Part shown: one piece after another, positions 21,465 to 30,043 of the stretch | How the letters are laid out: the number at the start of each line of letters is the position of its first letter | Position numbering within the stretch: the first letter of the stretch is position 1 | Source of the DNA: Pochonia chlamydosporia 170 | Lineage: Eukaryota > Ascomycota > Sordariomycetes > Hypocreales > Clavicipitaceae | DNA: 64,000 bases | NCBI RefSeq assembly: GCF_001653235.2 | Contig: NW_019154056.1 | Span: 173,232 to 237,231, forward strand | Reading direction: 5' to 3' | Translations under genes and position numbers: made by a program | The notes under the pieces: model-generated | The model's input: the letters and a program-made list of their open reading frames with translations, nothing else | Told to the model about the DNA's origin: nothing | The model's database searches: none

Positions 21465-24400
21465 ATGACCGACTCCAAGATGGACGAGGTCAAAGACTGC
21501 CGCAAGCTCAAAGGCAAGACCAACTTCGTCAGTTGGAAACGTGAGTTTGAGCGCGCTGCCAAAACGAATGATATCCTTGAATATCTCACCGGCGAAGAAG
21601 TGGTCCCTTCAAAGCCTAGGAAGGAAGACTACTTTGAGAAGCCTGGCGGAATCGACACACGTCGTTTCACCCGAGCAATGTCAGCTCAGGCCCAGACCGC
21701 CACTCCTTCGACTGAAAGTGACGCGGAAATGCATGATATCCAGACCATGGTGTCAACCAGTGACAGCCTTCGATGGCAGATTGAAATCAGGGAACACGAA
21801 AAGGCCAAGGAAAGGATGAAGCTTGCAGGCAAAATGCTTGACTCCTGGGTCTGCGAAGGCATCAAGATTGAGATCGAGGAATTTGCGGACGCTAAAAAGG
21901 CTTATGACTTCATCAAGAAGCGCTACGCTGTCACCAACGAGCGTGCTCGCGACGACTTACTGAATGTGCTACACGAGCTTAAGCTTGACGACTGCTCATC
22001 CATGACGGAGTACACCAATAAAGTGCGCCAAGTCAAAGCGGACCTCAAGACTGTCCGGTACCACATGACCGACGACATGCTTGCCACTGTCCTCCTCCAC
22101 GGCCTCCCACCGAACTATCGCGACTTCAAAGAGAAGTACGACTGGATCCGCTCGACCAAACCCGATGATTCCCCTGATCTGGATTATCTCTATGAACGCC
22201 TCCATGTCGAGGAAGTCAAACAAACCCGCCTGAAGGAAGGAAAAAAGGCCAAGGACAGGGTAAAAAAGACAGCAAGCAGCTACAGTAACAATCCTAGCGG
22301 TGGTGCTGGTTCCATCGGCAGCAGAAGACCAAAGCGAGAGGACAAGAGTCAATTGAAATGCACTTATCCTGGATGTGGCAAGATCGGCCATACCGAAGAA
22401 ACTTGCTGGACCAAAGAACCATCCAAGGCTCCACGTTCGTTCAAGGATAGGATTGCTGCCAACACCGACAACAAACCCATCGACGGTATGGGTGCCACCA
22501 CGGAGACCAATCTCACCACATTCAGAGATGCTTACTCTGTTGCCGATGACCTAGGTACAGCTCCCTCCCCTGCACCTCATGCGAACGCAGCTGACATTTC
22601 GCCACAGACGCGTAATGTTAGTGCTAGTATGGAGTTGCAGAGATGGGGGGGAGCTAGTGCTGGCGATTGGCAGTATAGAGAATCGGGACTTTCAACAAGG
22701 ACCTTGGGAGCTTTCTTAGTTGGTACATCCTGTACACCAGATACATGGCTAGCAGATACCGGAGCGAATATGCACATTGTCAACAACATCAAATGGTTCA
22801 AAAAGGGCACTTTTCGTCCCTTCAATGATTGCTCCATAGACCTTAGCACTGCTGATGAGTCTACCACTCTCGAAGTAAAAGGCGGAGGTGCAGTTCGAGT
22901 CATTCTCAAAAACCCTGATGGAATTCCTGTGACCGTGTCACTGTCAGAAGTTGCTTACGCTCCCCAAGGAAAATGCAATCTGTTCTCAGGAGGCATGTTC
23001 GCTCAGAAGGCCAAGTTAACGGGTGTCTACAACGACAAATACATGACGTGGATCGATGGTAAAGGACATAAAATTGGCCATGCCACCTTTGAGAGCGGAC
23101 TTTACCATCTCGACGCAGGAAGAGCGCCCAGCTCTCTCGAATCAGGAGAGATCGTTGCCGCCACAGTAGACTTTGACGACCCTGTGTGGAAATGGCATCG
23201 ACGACTCGGGCACCTCGGTTTCCAGAATATGTTGAAGTTACTAGACTCTTCCACAGGAATGGAGATTACAGCAGCACAGGTAAGGGCCAAGCTGAAGGCT
23301 GTGTGTCCTGTATGTGCAGTCACACGGGCTTTAGTCAAGATCCCACGGGATCCAGCCAAGCGACACGCGCAACGACCGGGACAGATGGTACATGTCGATG
23401 GTTGGGGACCCTATCCGATCGAGGGTTTTGACGGCACGAAATACTTTCTATTCATCACCGATGACTGCACCCGGTACACGTGGACTGCACGCTTTAACCG
23501 CAAGTACCAGTTATTCGAAGTCTTCAAATCCCTGATCAACTTCATCCAGAAGACCTACAACATCACCATTCGATGTTGTCGTTTGGATAATGAATTTGAA
23601 CGCGGACCGATTGGCAGATGGTGTGACAAGCACTCAATTGCCCGTGAACCCATTGAACCTTACGCTCACTACCAGAACGGAGTCGCGGAAAGAACCAATC
23701 GCACCATCCGAGAAAGAACATCGCCCATGGTGCAGGAAACATCGATTTCTGGACAAGTCTCAAAAATCATCTCAGAGAAAGGCACTGAGCTCTTGCGAAT
23801 CTCAAAAATCCCCGAGAATCTTTGGCCGGAAGCTATACAACATGCCGTCTGGCTCAAGAATCGAACCCCAGCACGCGCTCTTCGCAAGAAAGACGCGAAA
23901 ACACCATATGAAGCCCTGAAGGGCGACAAACCCACCCTCACAAGAGAGCGTATCTGGGGAAGTCGGGCGTACGTCACCTACCCCCAAGAATTTCGGACCA
24001 CGGCCGAAATGACAAAGCTGCACAGTCCCCGAGGCTGGTTGGGCTATTTTGTTGGATGTGAGAGCGAGGCGATGTACCACATCTACTCTCCCGAGAAGCA
24101 CAAGGTCTATAGAATCGGTACGGCCAGAGTTGAGGACGGGGAGGGACTGGACGATCCTCATGATGCACCTTGCCTGGAGGACAGAGTCCCTACCAGGGAC
24201 GTCGAGATCTCAGATCAACTCGTTCCCGATGCCGACAATGATGTAACGGATGACCAGAGTAGTAATGATGGGGAGGCTCCACCTCTTCTAGCAGAGACAG
24301 AGTCTTCTATGAACTTGCATCTACCAGACGCAGAAGACACTACACATCAGCTTCAGCCTGTTGAAGGAGACACGGACACAGACCATGAGAGCGATGACGA

Positions 24401-27353
24401 CGCTACCGAACCTGGAATTGTTTCCAGATACTTTGACCAACCAAGGCACGCTGGCATGGTGAAGCGCATGATTATTGCGGACAACACGGTGGTGGCACCA
24501 GAAGGGAGTCGCCAAGCTACACATGAACAAACCAGAGTTGGTCGAGACGTCTCCACAGAAGCATCAGACGTGGATGACGACTCGTGGTATTACTCAGACG
24601 ACGGGAAAGTGTCTGAAGCCTACTGGACATTCGCGGCTAAGCACGGAAATCGCCACATGAAAAACTACCTTCCCGATGAAGCTAAATGTGATTGGTGCTT
24701 CCGACACGGCGAAAAGTGCAATATCACACAGGAGAGCATCCCTTGCCTTCCATGCAAAAACAGGAAACTTAAATGTGGACCACAGACAAAAGAGACTCGT
24801 AAATTGATCCTGCCCAAGAACCGTGCTCTGTTGAGACCAATCTCTGGCTCCAAACAAGATCCCCCATGCAGAAGATGCTTCCAAGGGGGGTTGAACTGCT
24901 ATCTTGTCGCCCAGGACGGCTCAACATGCGAACGATGCAGACGATATAATATCAAGTGCAACTGGAGTCTTGACGGGGCAAAACCATCGAAATGTATACA
25001 AGCTAGACAAGAAGCCCGGAAGGCAGCGGTGCGGGAGAGACTCGGTTTCTCGCGAGTCTCTCGGGACAAAAAATGTTACCGATGTGCGCAACTCAATATA
25101 GCTTGCGACGGAAGTCTACCATGCAGTCGTTGTGATACGAAACTCCTGCGCCTGTCATGTCGACCACAAGGCGTAGAAGAATCACCTTGCTGCGTCAGAT
25201 GCGGCCAAAAGTCCAGTGGGAAGGGTTGCGACCGGGGACGTCCGTGCAAAAGCTGCGTCGGCAAGAAGAGGAACTGTACTTACGACGCTCAAAGCGGACT
25301 GGTATCGAGAACGAGTCGAGTGCCAGGTGCACCGATACCTAGTGGATTCGCCTCTGTTGGCCATTTAGAAGAAGGAGAGCCATCCGATGATGAGTGCGTA
25401 CGTTGCCAAAAGCGCAAATATAATTGTGACGGAGGGCAACCATGCTCTAAATGTGTTAAGGTACAAGGAAGCACGTCGCTTGCAACCTGTAATTACCGCA
25501 GATCCGATGGCACGTACGAATCATGGACAATTCGGCCTTTCCAGTCAACTATTGCGGGCGAGACAAGTCTCCGCGAAGATTATGAACAATATGCAGGTCG
25601 CAAAAAACGAAAAGTATCGAAAGGACTTGCGGCATTGAGAGACGAAGTCTCTACAAGAAAAAAACGAAACGGACAATCTCAAATTCGTGGAATCTCTGAA
25701 GACACCGACGATGCCATTATCCAAGATACACAGCAAACATTTAAAAACGGTCGCCATAAGTTTGCATTCGGCCTATCGGCACACGGCGACAGGAGAAAGT
25801 CGCCTCTTGAGTTGATGCTGAAGGACAAGACCGACGCGAAATACCACAACGCCAAGACAGAAGAATTGACTTCTCACAAAGAGAGAGGCACTTGGGATAT
25901 CGTCCCTTTACCTAAGGGCATTAAACCGGTGACGTCTCGATGGGTGACTACTGATAAATGTGGGCCAGATGGACGCATCACAAGGCATAAAGCTCGCCTG
26001 GTCGCAAGGGGGTTCCAGCAAGAGAAGGGAATCGACTACGAAGAGACCTTTGCGTCTGTAGTCAAACCAGCGTCAACACGCATCTTGCTTGCAATAGCGG
26101 CTGTTCTTTCATGGCCAGTTCATCAGAGCGATATCAAAACTGCCTTTCTGAACAGCAACCTCGATAGACCAGTTTATATGAAATCACCCAAAGACACCAA
26201 GCTTCCTCCTGGATATTGCCTCTTACTCCTCAGAGCCCTCTATGGACTGAAGCAATCACCTCGCGCATGGTACCAGAAACTTCGAACAACCTTACAAACC
26301 TGGGGGTGGCGCATGTCAGCTTTCGATCCTTGTGTCTTCATCAATGACAACGCCGGACTCATACTTGAAGTCCATGTAGATGACATCAATGTCATGGGCA
26401 AGGACCTCCAAAAGATACTTGATTTCAAGATCAAAATCTCCCAAACGTTTCCAATGACAGATGAGGGGGAGTGCTCATGGTACCTAGGTATGCACGTTGA
26501 GCAAAAGCCTGGAAAGATCCGCATACATCAGAAGAAGTACATTGACGAGATTGTCGCCAAGTACGGCTTCCGCAACGTCGCACCAGTCAAGACACCTCTC
26601 GACAAAAACATCAGACTTTCAATACAGGAGGGCTACATTGCTCATCCCAAATTTCGCACCGAATATCAATCTAAAGTCGGTTCGCTCAATTTTGCCAGCA
26701 ATCAGACAAGACCAGACATCGCTTTTACGACGGGCTATGTGGCACGATACTCATCGAACCCAACCCAAAAGCACATGGATGCTGTGGACCGCATTTTTGC
26801 GTACCTCAAAAACGACCCAGAAAAAGGAATTGTCTACTCTGGCAAATACGGTCTTCGACTCGCCGGTTTTGTAGACAGTGACTTTGCCGGATGTGAAGAC
26901 TCACGCAGATCGACGACGGGGTGGGTGTTTACACTCGCGGGCGGACCGGTTTCCTGGTCATCACAGAGACAGAAGACAGTGGCTACATCAACGATGGATG
27001 CAGAGTACATTGCAGGCGCAGAGGCTGCAAAGGAAGCTGTGTGGATTCGCAATTTCATTAACGACCTTCGTATCCCAGGGGTTCATATCGATACAGTCCC
27101 GCTATATATCGACAGCAACTCGGCCCTGAAACTTACCAGGAATCCGGAGTTCCACAGCAGATCCAAACATATCGACGTCAAGCACCACTTTATTCGCGAA
27201 AAAGTCGACGAAGGTGTCATCAACACTATGCGAGTAAATACAAAAGACAACCTGGCTGACGTATTCACCAAAGCCCTGCCAAGGCCCGCACATGAGGATC
27301 TGGTGAACCGTCTGAGCCTTTTGTCAGGGGGAGACCCGGAAAAAGCCCAGTAA
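21465..27353 (+). CDS. Copia-1 gag-pol polyprotein with Zn2Cys6 array
   Basis: The frame opens at GTG 21432; the first ATG, 21465, gives 1,962 aa. Order seen: Gag-like N-terminus; CCHC-type knuckle starting C299 (CTYPGCGKIGHTEETC, unusual CX4C spacing); aspartic protease D431 (ADTGAN); GAG-pre-integrase HRRLGH and CPVC zinc site; integrase core D645 (VDGWGP), D708 (LDNEF), E742 (VAERTNR); an acidic linker; a Cys-rich array at about 1075-1342; RT with HVDDIN at about 1638-1643; RNase H (AGFVDSDFAG, DAEYIAGAEA, KHIDVKHH). The array holds five CX2C-X6/8-C-X5/9-C-X2-C-X6/10-C units, the spacing of fungal Zn2Cys6 binuclear clusters, with basic residues between the cysteines. Normal copia Pol has none here. 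All catalytic residues are present, so the protein may be functional. The role of the array is unknown; nucleic-acid binding or target choice are the obvious hypotheses. Confidence 0.93.
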   Translation: MTDSKMDEVKDCRKLKGKTNFVSWKREFERAAKTNDILEYLTGEEVVPSKPRKEDYFEKPGGIDTRRFTRAMSAQAQTATPSTESDAEMHDIQTMVSTSDSLRWQIEIREHEKAKERMKLAGKMLDSWVCEGIKIEIEEFADAKKAYDFIKKRYAVTNERARDDLLNVLHELKLDDCSSMTEYTNKVRQVKADLKTVRYHMTDDMLATVLLHGLPPNYRDFKEKYDWIRSTKPDDSPDLDYLYERLHVEEVKQTRLKEGKKAKDRVKKTASSYSNNPSGGAGSIGSRRPKREDKSQLKCTYPGCGKIGHTEETCWTKEPSKAPRSFKDRIAANTDNKPIDGMGATTETNLTTFRDAYSVADDLGTAPSPAPHANAADISPQTRNVSASMELQRWGGASAGDWQYRESGLSTRTLGAFLVGTSCTPDTWLADTGANMHIVNNIKWFKKGTFRPFNDCSIDLSTADESTTLEVKGGGAVRVILKNPDGIPVTVSLSEVAYAPQGKCNLFSGGMFAQKAKLTGVYNDKYMTWIDGKGHKIGHATFESGLYHLDAGRAPSSLESGEIVAATVDFDDPVWKWHRRLGHLGFQNMLKLLDSSTGMEITAAQVRAKLKAVCPVCAVTRALVKIPRDPAKRHAQRPGQMVHVDGWGPYPIEGFDGTKYFLFITDDCTRYTWTARFNRKYQLFEVFKSLINFIQKTYNITIRCCRLDNEFERGPIGRWCDKHSIAREPIEPYAHYQNGVAERTNRTIRERTSPMVQETSISGQVSKIISEKGTELLRISKIPENLWPEAIQHAVWLKNRTPARALRKKDAKTPYEALKGDKPTLTRERIWGSRAYVTYPQEFRTTAEMTKLHSPRGWLGYFVGCESEAMYHIYSPEKHKVYRIGTARVEDGEGLDDPHDAPCLEDRVPTRDVEISDQLVPDADNDVTDDQSSNDGEAPPLLAETESSMNLHLPDAEDTTHQLQPVEGDTDTDHESDDDATEPGIVSRYFDQPRHAGMVKRMIIADNTVVAPEGSRQATHEQTRVGRDVSTEASDVDDDSWYYSDDGKVSEAYWTFAAKHGNRHMKNYLPDEAKCDWCFRHGEKCNITQESIPCLPCKNRKLKCGPQTKETRKLILPKNRALLRPISGSKQDPPCRRCFQGGLNCYLVAQDGSTCERCRRYNIKCNWSLDGAKPSKCIQARQEARKAAVRERLGFSRVSRDKKCYRCAQLNIACDGSLPCSRCDTKLLRLSCRPQGVEESPCCVRCGQKSSGKGCDRGRPCKSCVGKKRNCTYDAQSGLVSRTSRVPGAPIPSGFASVGHLEEGEPSDDECVRCQKRKYNCDGGQPCSKCVKVQGSTSLATCNYRRSDGTYESWTIRPFQSTIAGETSLREDYEQYAGRKKRKVSKGLAALRDEVSTRKKRNGQSQIRGISEDTDDAIIQDTQQTFKNGRHKFAFGLSAHGDRRKSPLELMLKDKTDAKYHNAKTEELTSHKERGTWDIVPLPKGIKPVTSRWVTTDKCGPDGRITRHKARLVARGFQQEKGIDYEETFASVVKPASTRILLAIAAVLSWPVHQSDIKTAFLNSNLDRPVYMKSPKDTKLPPGYCLLLLRALYGLKQSPRAWYQKLRTTLQTWGWRMSAFDPCVFINDNAGLILEVHVDDINVMGKDLQKILDFKIKISQTFPMTDEGECSWYLGMHVEQKPGKIRIHQKKYIDEIVAKYGFRNVAPVKTPLDKNIRLSIQEGYIAHPKFRTEYQSKVGSLNFASNQTRPDIAFTTGYVARYSSNPTQKHMDAVDRIFAYLKNDPEKGIVYSGKYGLRLAGFVDSDFAGCEDSRRSTTGWVFTLAGGPVSWSSQRQKTVATSTMDAEYIAGAEAAKEAVWIRNFINDLRIPGVHIDTVPLYIDSNSALKLTRNPEFHSRSKHIDVKHHFIREKVDEGVINTMRVNTKDNLADVFTKALPRPAHEDLVNRLSLLSGGDPEKAQ
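24687..25490 (+). other. Tandem Zn2Cys6-type cysteine array in Copia-1 Pol
   Basis: Five successive six-Cys units, read from the translation: CX2CX6CX8CX2CX6C, CX2CX6CX9CX2CX6C, CX2CX6CX5CX2CX8C, CX2CX8CX5CX2CX6C and CX2CX6CX5CX2CX10C. Fungal GAL4-type clusters are CX2CX6CX5-12CX2CX6-8C, so the first three fit completely and the others nearly so. No linker-coiled-coil dimerisation region of the transcription-factor type follows; the reverse-transcriptase domain does. Confidence 0.85.
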
Positions 27354-27478
27354 AGAAAGAGGACAATCTGACTGAGGATATGGACGCAAGATGGCGGGGG
27401 CAATCTGACCAAGAAGTTCATAACAGAGCAATCGTGGGATTCTTTAGGAGTGCCACAAACTCTTCGGGTCTGTGGCGC

Positions 27479-27486
27479 AGGGGGAG
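27479..27486 (+). promoter_or_regulatory. Copia-1 polypurine tract
   Basis: AGGGGGAG abuts the 3' LTR, the expected plus-strand primer for reverse transcription. Confidence 0.8.
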
Positions 27487-27659
27487 AGTTGAATCCCAGA
27501 TCTCCTAAGCTGAGGTGCCTGTTGCTTCTGCTGCCTACTAGGCAGCAGGTGGCCTCAGGCCCTATAATGGTAACTATCACAACTATAAGTAGCGGGTGTT
27601 CATACACGTAGATAGCAAAAGGGGTATCACTCATGTATGCTTAGTTCAGAGTTTCAACT
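27487..27659 (+). repeat. Copia-1 3' LTR
   Basis: 173 bp, no difference found from 21214-21386. Followed by the CTGTA target duplication at 27660-27664. Confidence 0.95.
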
Positions 27660-27779
27660 CTGTATGGCAAGTACGTCGTATTCGAGGACTCGAGGGAGTC
27701 GGAACAGGCTGTCGAGCACGACGTCCCTAGACTTCCGAACATTGTACTGTAAGATGCGTAATTGCCGTTGTCGTTTCAT
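27660..27779 (-). pseudogene. LINE-1 ORF2 N-terminal fragment (start of endonuclease)
   Basis: From the ATG at 27779 the minus strand reads MKRQRQLRILQYNVRKSRD and on to YDVLAIQ, the first conserved block of an APE-type LINE endonuclease. It is cut at the Copia-1 target site. Without Copia-1 it would continue into 21208 and below. Confidence 0.88.
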
Positions 27780-28255
27780 GAGAGATTTGCTATGTTGGTA
27801 CTGCGTGTGAGTGATTGACTCCGAGTCATTCGATTGTTTGGTCGAATAATTGGAGCCCAGGCGGGTGTGCAGGCACTGCCCTTTCCCGGCGTCTCCATAC
27901 GTACGATCACATTTCTTTGAGCGTATTCTGGTCTCTTCCTCATGTGTCTGCGCAGCTCGGCTGCTATTGGGAAATCTTTGCCACAGTACATGCAGGTCCT
28001 CATACATTTGGCGATTATTAGCTCCGCGTCATGCGTTGGCCAGTCCCTATATATCTCCTGGTGTGAAGGGCATGTGCATCCTTTATAAATTTGTCCCTGA
28101 GCTGTCTGGGTGTCTGTTGCCAAGGAAGTAATTGGCGATGCCTCGGCCTCTGGCGAGCCGAATGGCCATTGGGCACTGTTATTATTTGTCATGTTTTGCA
28201 GCCATGTATCTGCGTCTTGCAAAGCAGCTTCCTCGAGGCCATCCAAAGGGTACAC
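27776..28255 (-). pseudogene. LINE-1 inter-ORF segment with a C2H2-like finger (ORF1 extension?)
   Basis: A 160-codon minus-strand frame opening at GTG, overlapping the ORF1 end in another frame and stopping at the ORF2 start. It contains CMYCGKDFPIAAELRRHMRK, a C2H(H)-like finger. It has no ATG near its start and overlaps ORF1 by 67 nt, so it reads best as the C-terminal part of ORF1 separated by a one-base frameshift near 28250. A separate small ORF is the alternative. Confidence 0.5.
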
Positions 28256-29895
28256 GGAGGGTTGAGATGGCTGTTCTCAGCTCCGGCAGCGGAGAGGGAG
28301 ACGTCTGTTGCCATGATTTGTGGATCAACCAAGTTAATAATTGGGTCGGGCCGTTGGGTGGACTCCTGTTGCGTTGCTGGTGTTTCCCAAGCCTCCTCAA
28401 TGGAGTCAGCAACGGGTGTTCGTGGTGCCGATGCCTCTCGGGGTACCTGAGCGTTCCCTGAGGGACCTGCTTGCGATGGAGCCACTGCTGTTCGTAATCC
28501 TGGTGCGGTATTACTTATAACTTCCTCCAGTATCTGTGTTGCCGTTGGAGCCTGGGTCCTGATCCTTTGGGTTTGATCCGGTCGTTGGTTTCGATCGTCC
28601 TGGCGGGCTTCCATGTTGCGTGGTCTATATGTTTCTGGTTTCGCAGTCTTCTCCCGCAGAGGAACATGCCAGTACACACTCCGGATCTCCTTGGCTTGTT
28701 CGACCCTTCGCATTTCCTTCCTTCTCTCCGGGCAGGCATTGCTCCATGCGGTGTGAGCACCTTTGCAAACTGCGCATCGAGGAGTGAATCCTTCCACCCC
28801 TTTCTGCTGGCAGTGTTTGCTCTCATGTTGCTCTGCACAATAGCCGCACACTTGGGATGCGTTACATTGAGTGCCGATGTGACCGTAATTGTAGCAGCGG
28901 AAGCATTGCTTTATTCTACAGGCGCGGTCGTACAGTTGACATTGGTGTATGTGGCCTTCCCATGCCATTCCGGCATAAATAATAGCGTTTGCCATCTCCG
29001 GTTCTGTGAATTCAACAACTATGGATGATGCTCGTTTAAGGGTCGATTCCTTGGTCAACCATCCTATGTAGGAGATCTGTGCGTTAGGAATCACTGTGTA
29101 ATTGTCCGCGAGCATCTGCTGAATAGTTGCCTTCTGGTCTTTAAGGTTGATAGTGCTGGTAGGGATGCCATGGGCAATCACTCCGAAGGTAGGCACGATG
29201 AGTTCTGCATTTTCCCCAAGGCCTTGAACCCATCTTTTATTTTCCTTCAGTTGTAGTGCCTCGGCTGTTGTACTCGTGAATATCTGGATGTCACCGCTTT
29301 TAAGTTGATGTGCCGCAACCAGTTTGATCGCCTTAGTGGCTACATCGCCATGAATAGCAGCCTCTACTTGTTGTCTGATCCAAGCCGCCGAGTGCGTTCT
29401 GTATCGTTGTGAGATGACGTGGTCTTTAAGCTTTACTGTGACTACTCGGTCCTTGTATGCTGTTACTGTAGACGGTGTCTTAGTTGCGGTATTGCCTTGC
29501 GGCATTTGGGGGGGAGGAGCAGAGCGCTTGGCCTGAGCTGCTACCTGTGCCCAGGAAGCATTTGCACTGCGCCCTCCCGTGAAGTTAGCCGTATTTAGTG
29601 GGGTCGTGCTTAGGCCTACGGAGTTCTTGATGATTGTAATGTCCTTCTGCATGTTCTGTGTGCACTTGGCTGCGTCCTGAACCTGCTGGAGGATGTCCCC
29701 CATCACAGGTTGACGTAGGACCTTGCCAATGAGTGCGACGGTTGATGCCAGGTATTGCTGCACTGTTTTCCATGGCACTTGATTCTGTTTTCCTCTGTCC
29801 ACTGCCTGCAGTTGATTGCATGCTTCCTTAAGGTATGTAGCGTGCTCATTGATGTGTTCCGGGCCAATGTCAACCTGCGGCCATCTAGGCGCCAT
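28189..29895 (-). CDS. LINE-1 ORF1 (Gag-like nucleic-acid-binding protein)
   Basis: 568 aa from ATG 29895. The C-terminal half carries three CCHC knuckles (CFRCYNYGHIGTQC, CGYCAEQHESKHC and a CAVCKGAHTAWSNAC unit), as in Tad1 and Jockey-type ORF1 proteins that coat LINE RNA. The N-terminal half is Ala/Gln-rich and helical. The last 20 or so residues are probably out of frame relative to an intact relative, because a finger-bearing segment continues in another frame. ORF2 starts about 410 nt beyond the ORF1 stop. Confidence 0.85.
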   Translation of the reverse strand: MAPRWPQVDIGPEHINEHATYLKEACNQLQAVDRGKQNQVPWKTVQQYLASTVALIGKVLRQPVMGDILQQVQDAAKCTQNMQKDITIIKNSVGLSTTPLNTANFTGGRSANASWAQVAAQAKRSAPPPQMPQGNTATKTPSTVTAYKDRVVTVKLKDHVISQRYRTHSAAWIRQQVEAAIHGDVATKAIKLVAAHQLKSGDIQIFTSTTAEALQLKENKRWVQGLGENAELIVPTFGVIAHGIPTSTINLKDQKATIQQMLADNYTVIPNAQISYIGWLTKESTLKRASSIVVEFTEPEMANAIIYAGMAWEGHIHQCQLYDRACRIKQCFRCYNYGHIGTQCNASQVCGYCAEQHESKHCQQKGVEGFTPRCAVCKGAHTAWSNACPERRKEMRRVEQAKEIRSVYWHVPLREKTAKPETYRPRNMEARQDDRNQRPDQTQRIRTQAPTATQILEEVISNTAPGLRTAVAPSQAGPSGNAQVPREASAPRTPVADSIEEAWETPATQQESTQRPDPIINLVDPQIMATDVSLSAAGAENSHLNPPCTLWMASRKLLCKTQIHGCKT

Positions 29896-30043
29896 TACCG
29901 CGAATAGGCGCGTTTTCGACGCGTTTTCCGTGGTAGTTACCTAATATGTCACAGGTTTACTAATAAAACTGCAAAAATTTACGCGTTTCAAAAATTTCGT
30001 TCTGAGCTTGTGGTGGTGTTTTTTCTCTGCGATTTATTCGTGG

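Larger units (their letters stand above)
21214..27659 (+). mobile_element. Copia-1: intact Ty1/copia LTR retrotransposon
   Basis: A 6,446-bp element with two 173-bp LTRs in which I see no difference, a primer-binding site, one uninterrupted gag-pol frame, an AGGGGGAG polypurine tract and a 5-bp target duplication CTGTA. It lies in the opposite orientation to the LINE it interrupts. The order protease-integrase-RT-RNase H makes it Ty1/copia (Pseudoviridae-type) rather than Ty3. Identical LTRs and the open frame indicate a very recent insertion. It stands out for a tandem Zn2Cys6-type cysteine array between integrase and RT. Confidence 0.95.
17202..29940 (-). mobile_element. LINE-1: Tad-like non-LTR retrotransposon split by Copia-1
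   Basis: On the minus strand the order is a short 5' leader, ORF1 (29895-28189), an inter-ORF segment, the ORF2 N-terminus (27779-27660), [Copia-1], ORF2 endonuclease-RT-RNase H (21213-17472), a 3' UTR of about 230 nt and a (TAAA)n tail at 17237-17202. Two ORFs with CCHC knuckles in ORF1, an APE-type endonuclease, a YIDD reverse transcriptase and an RNase H domain match the fungal Tad1 clade. I found no target-site duplication; the 5' end near 29940 is approximate. Besides the copia insertion, ORF2 has a one-base frameshift near 21190 and ORF1 appears frameshifted near 28250, so the copy is dead. Confidence 0.85.
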
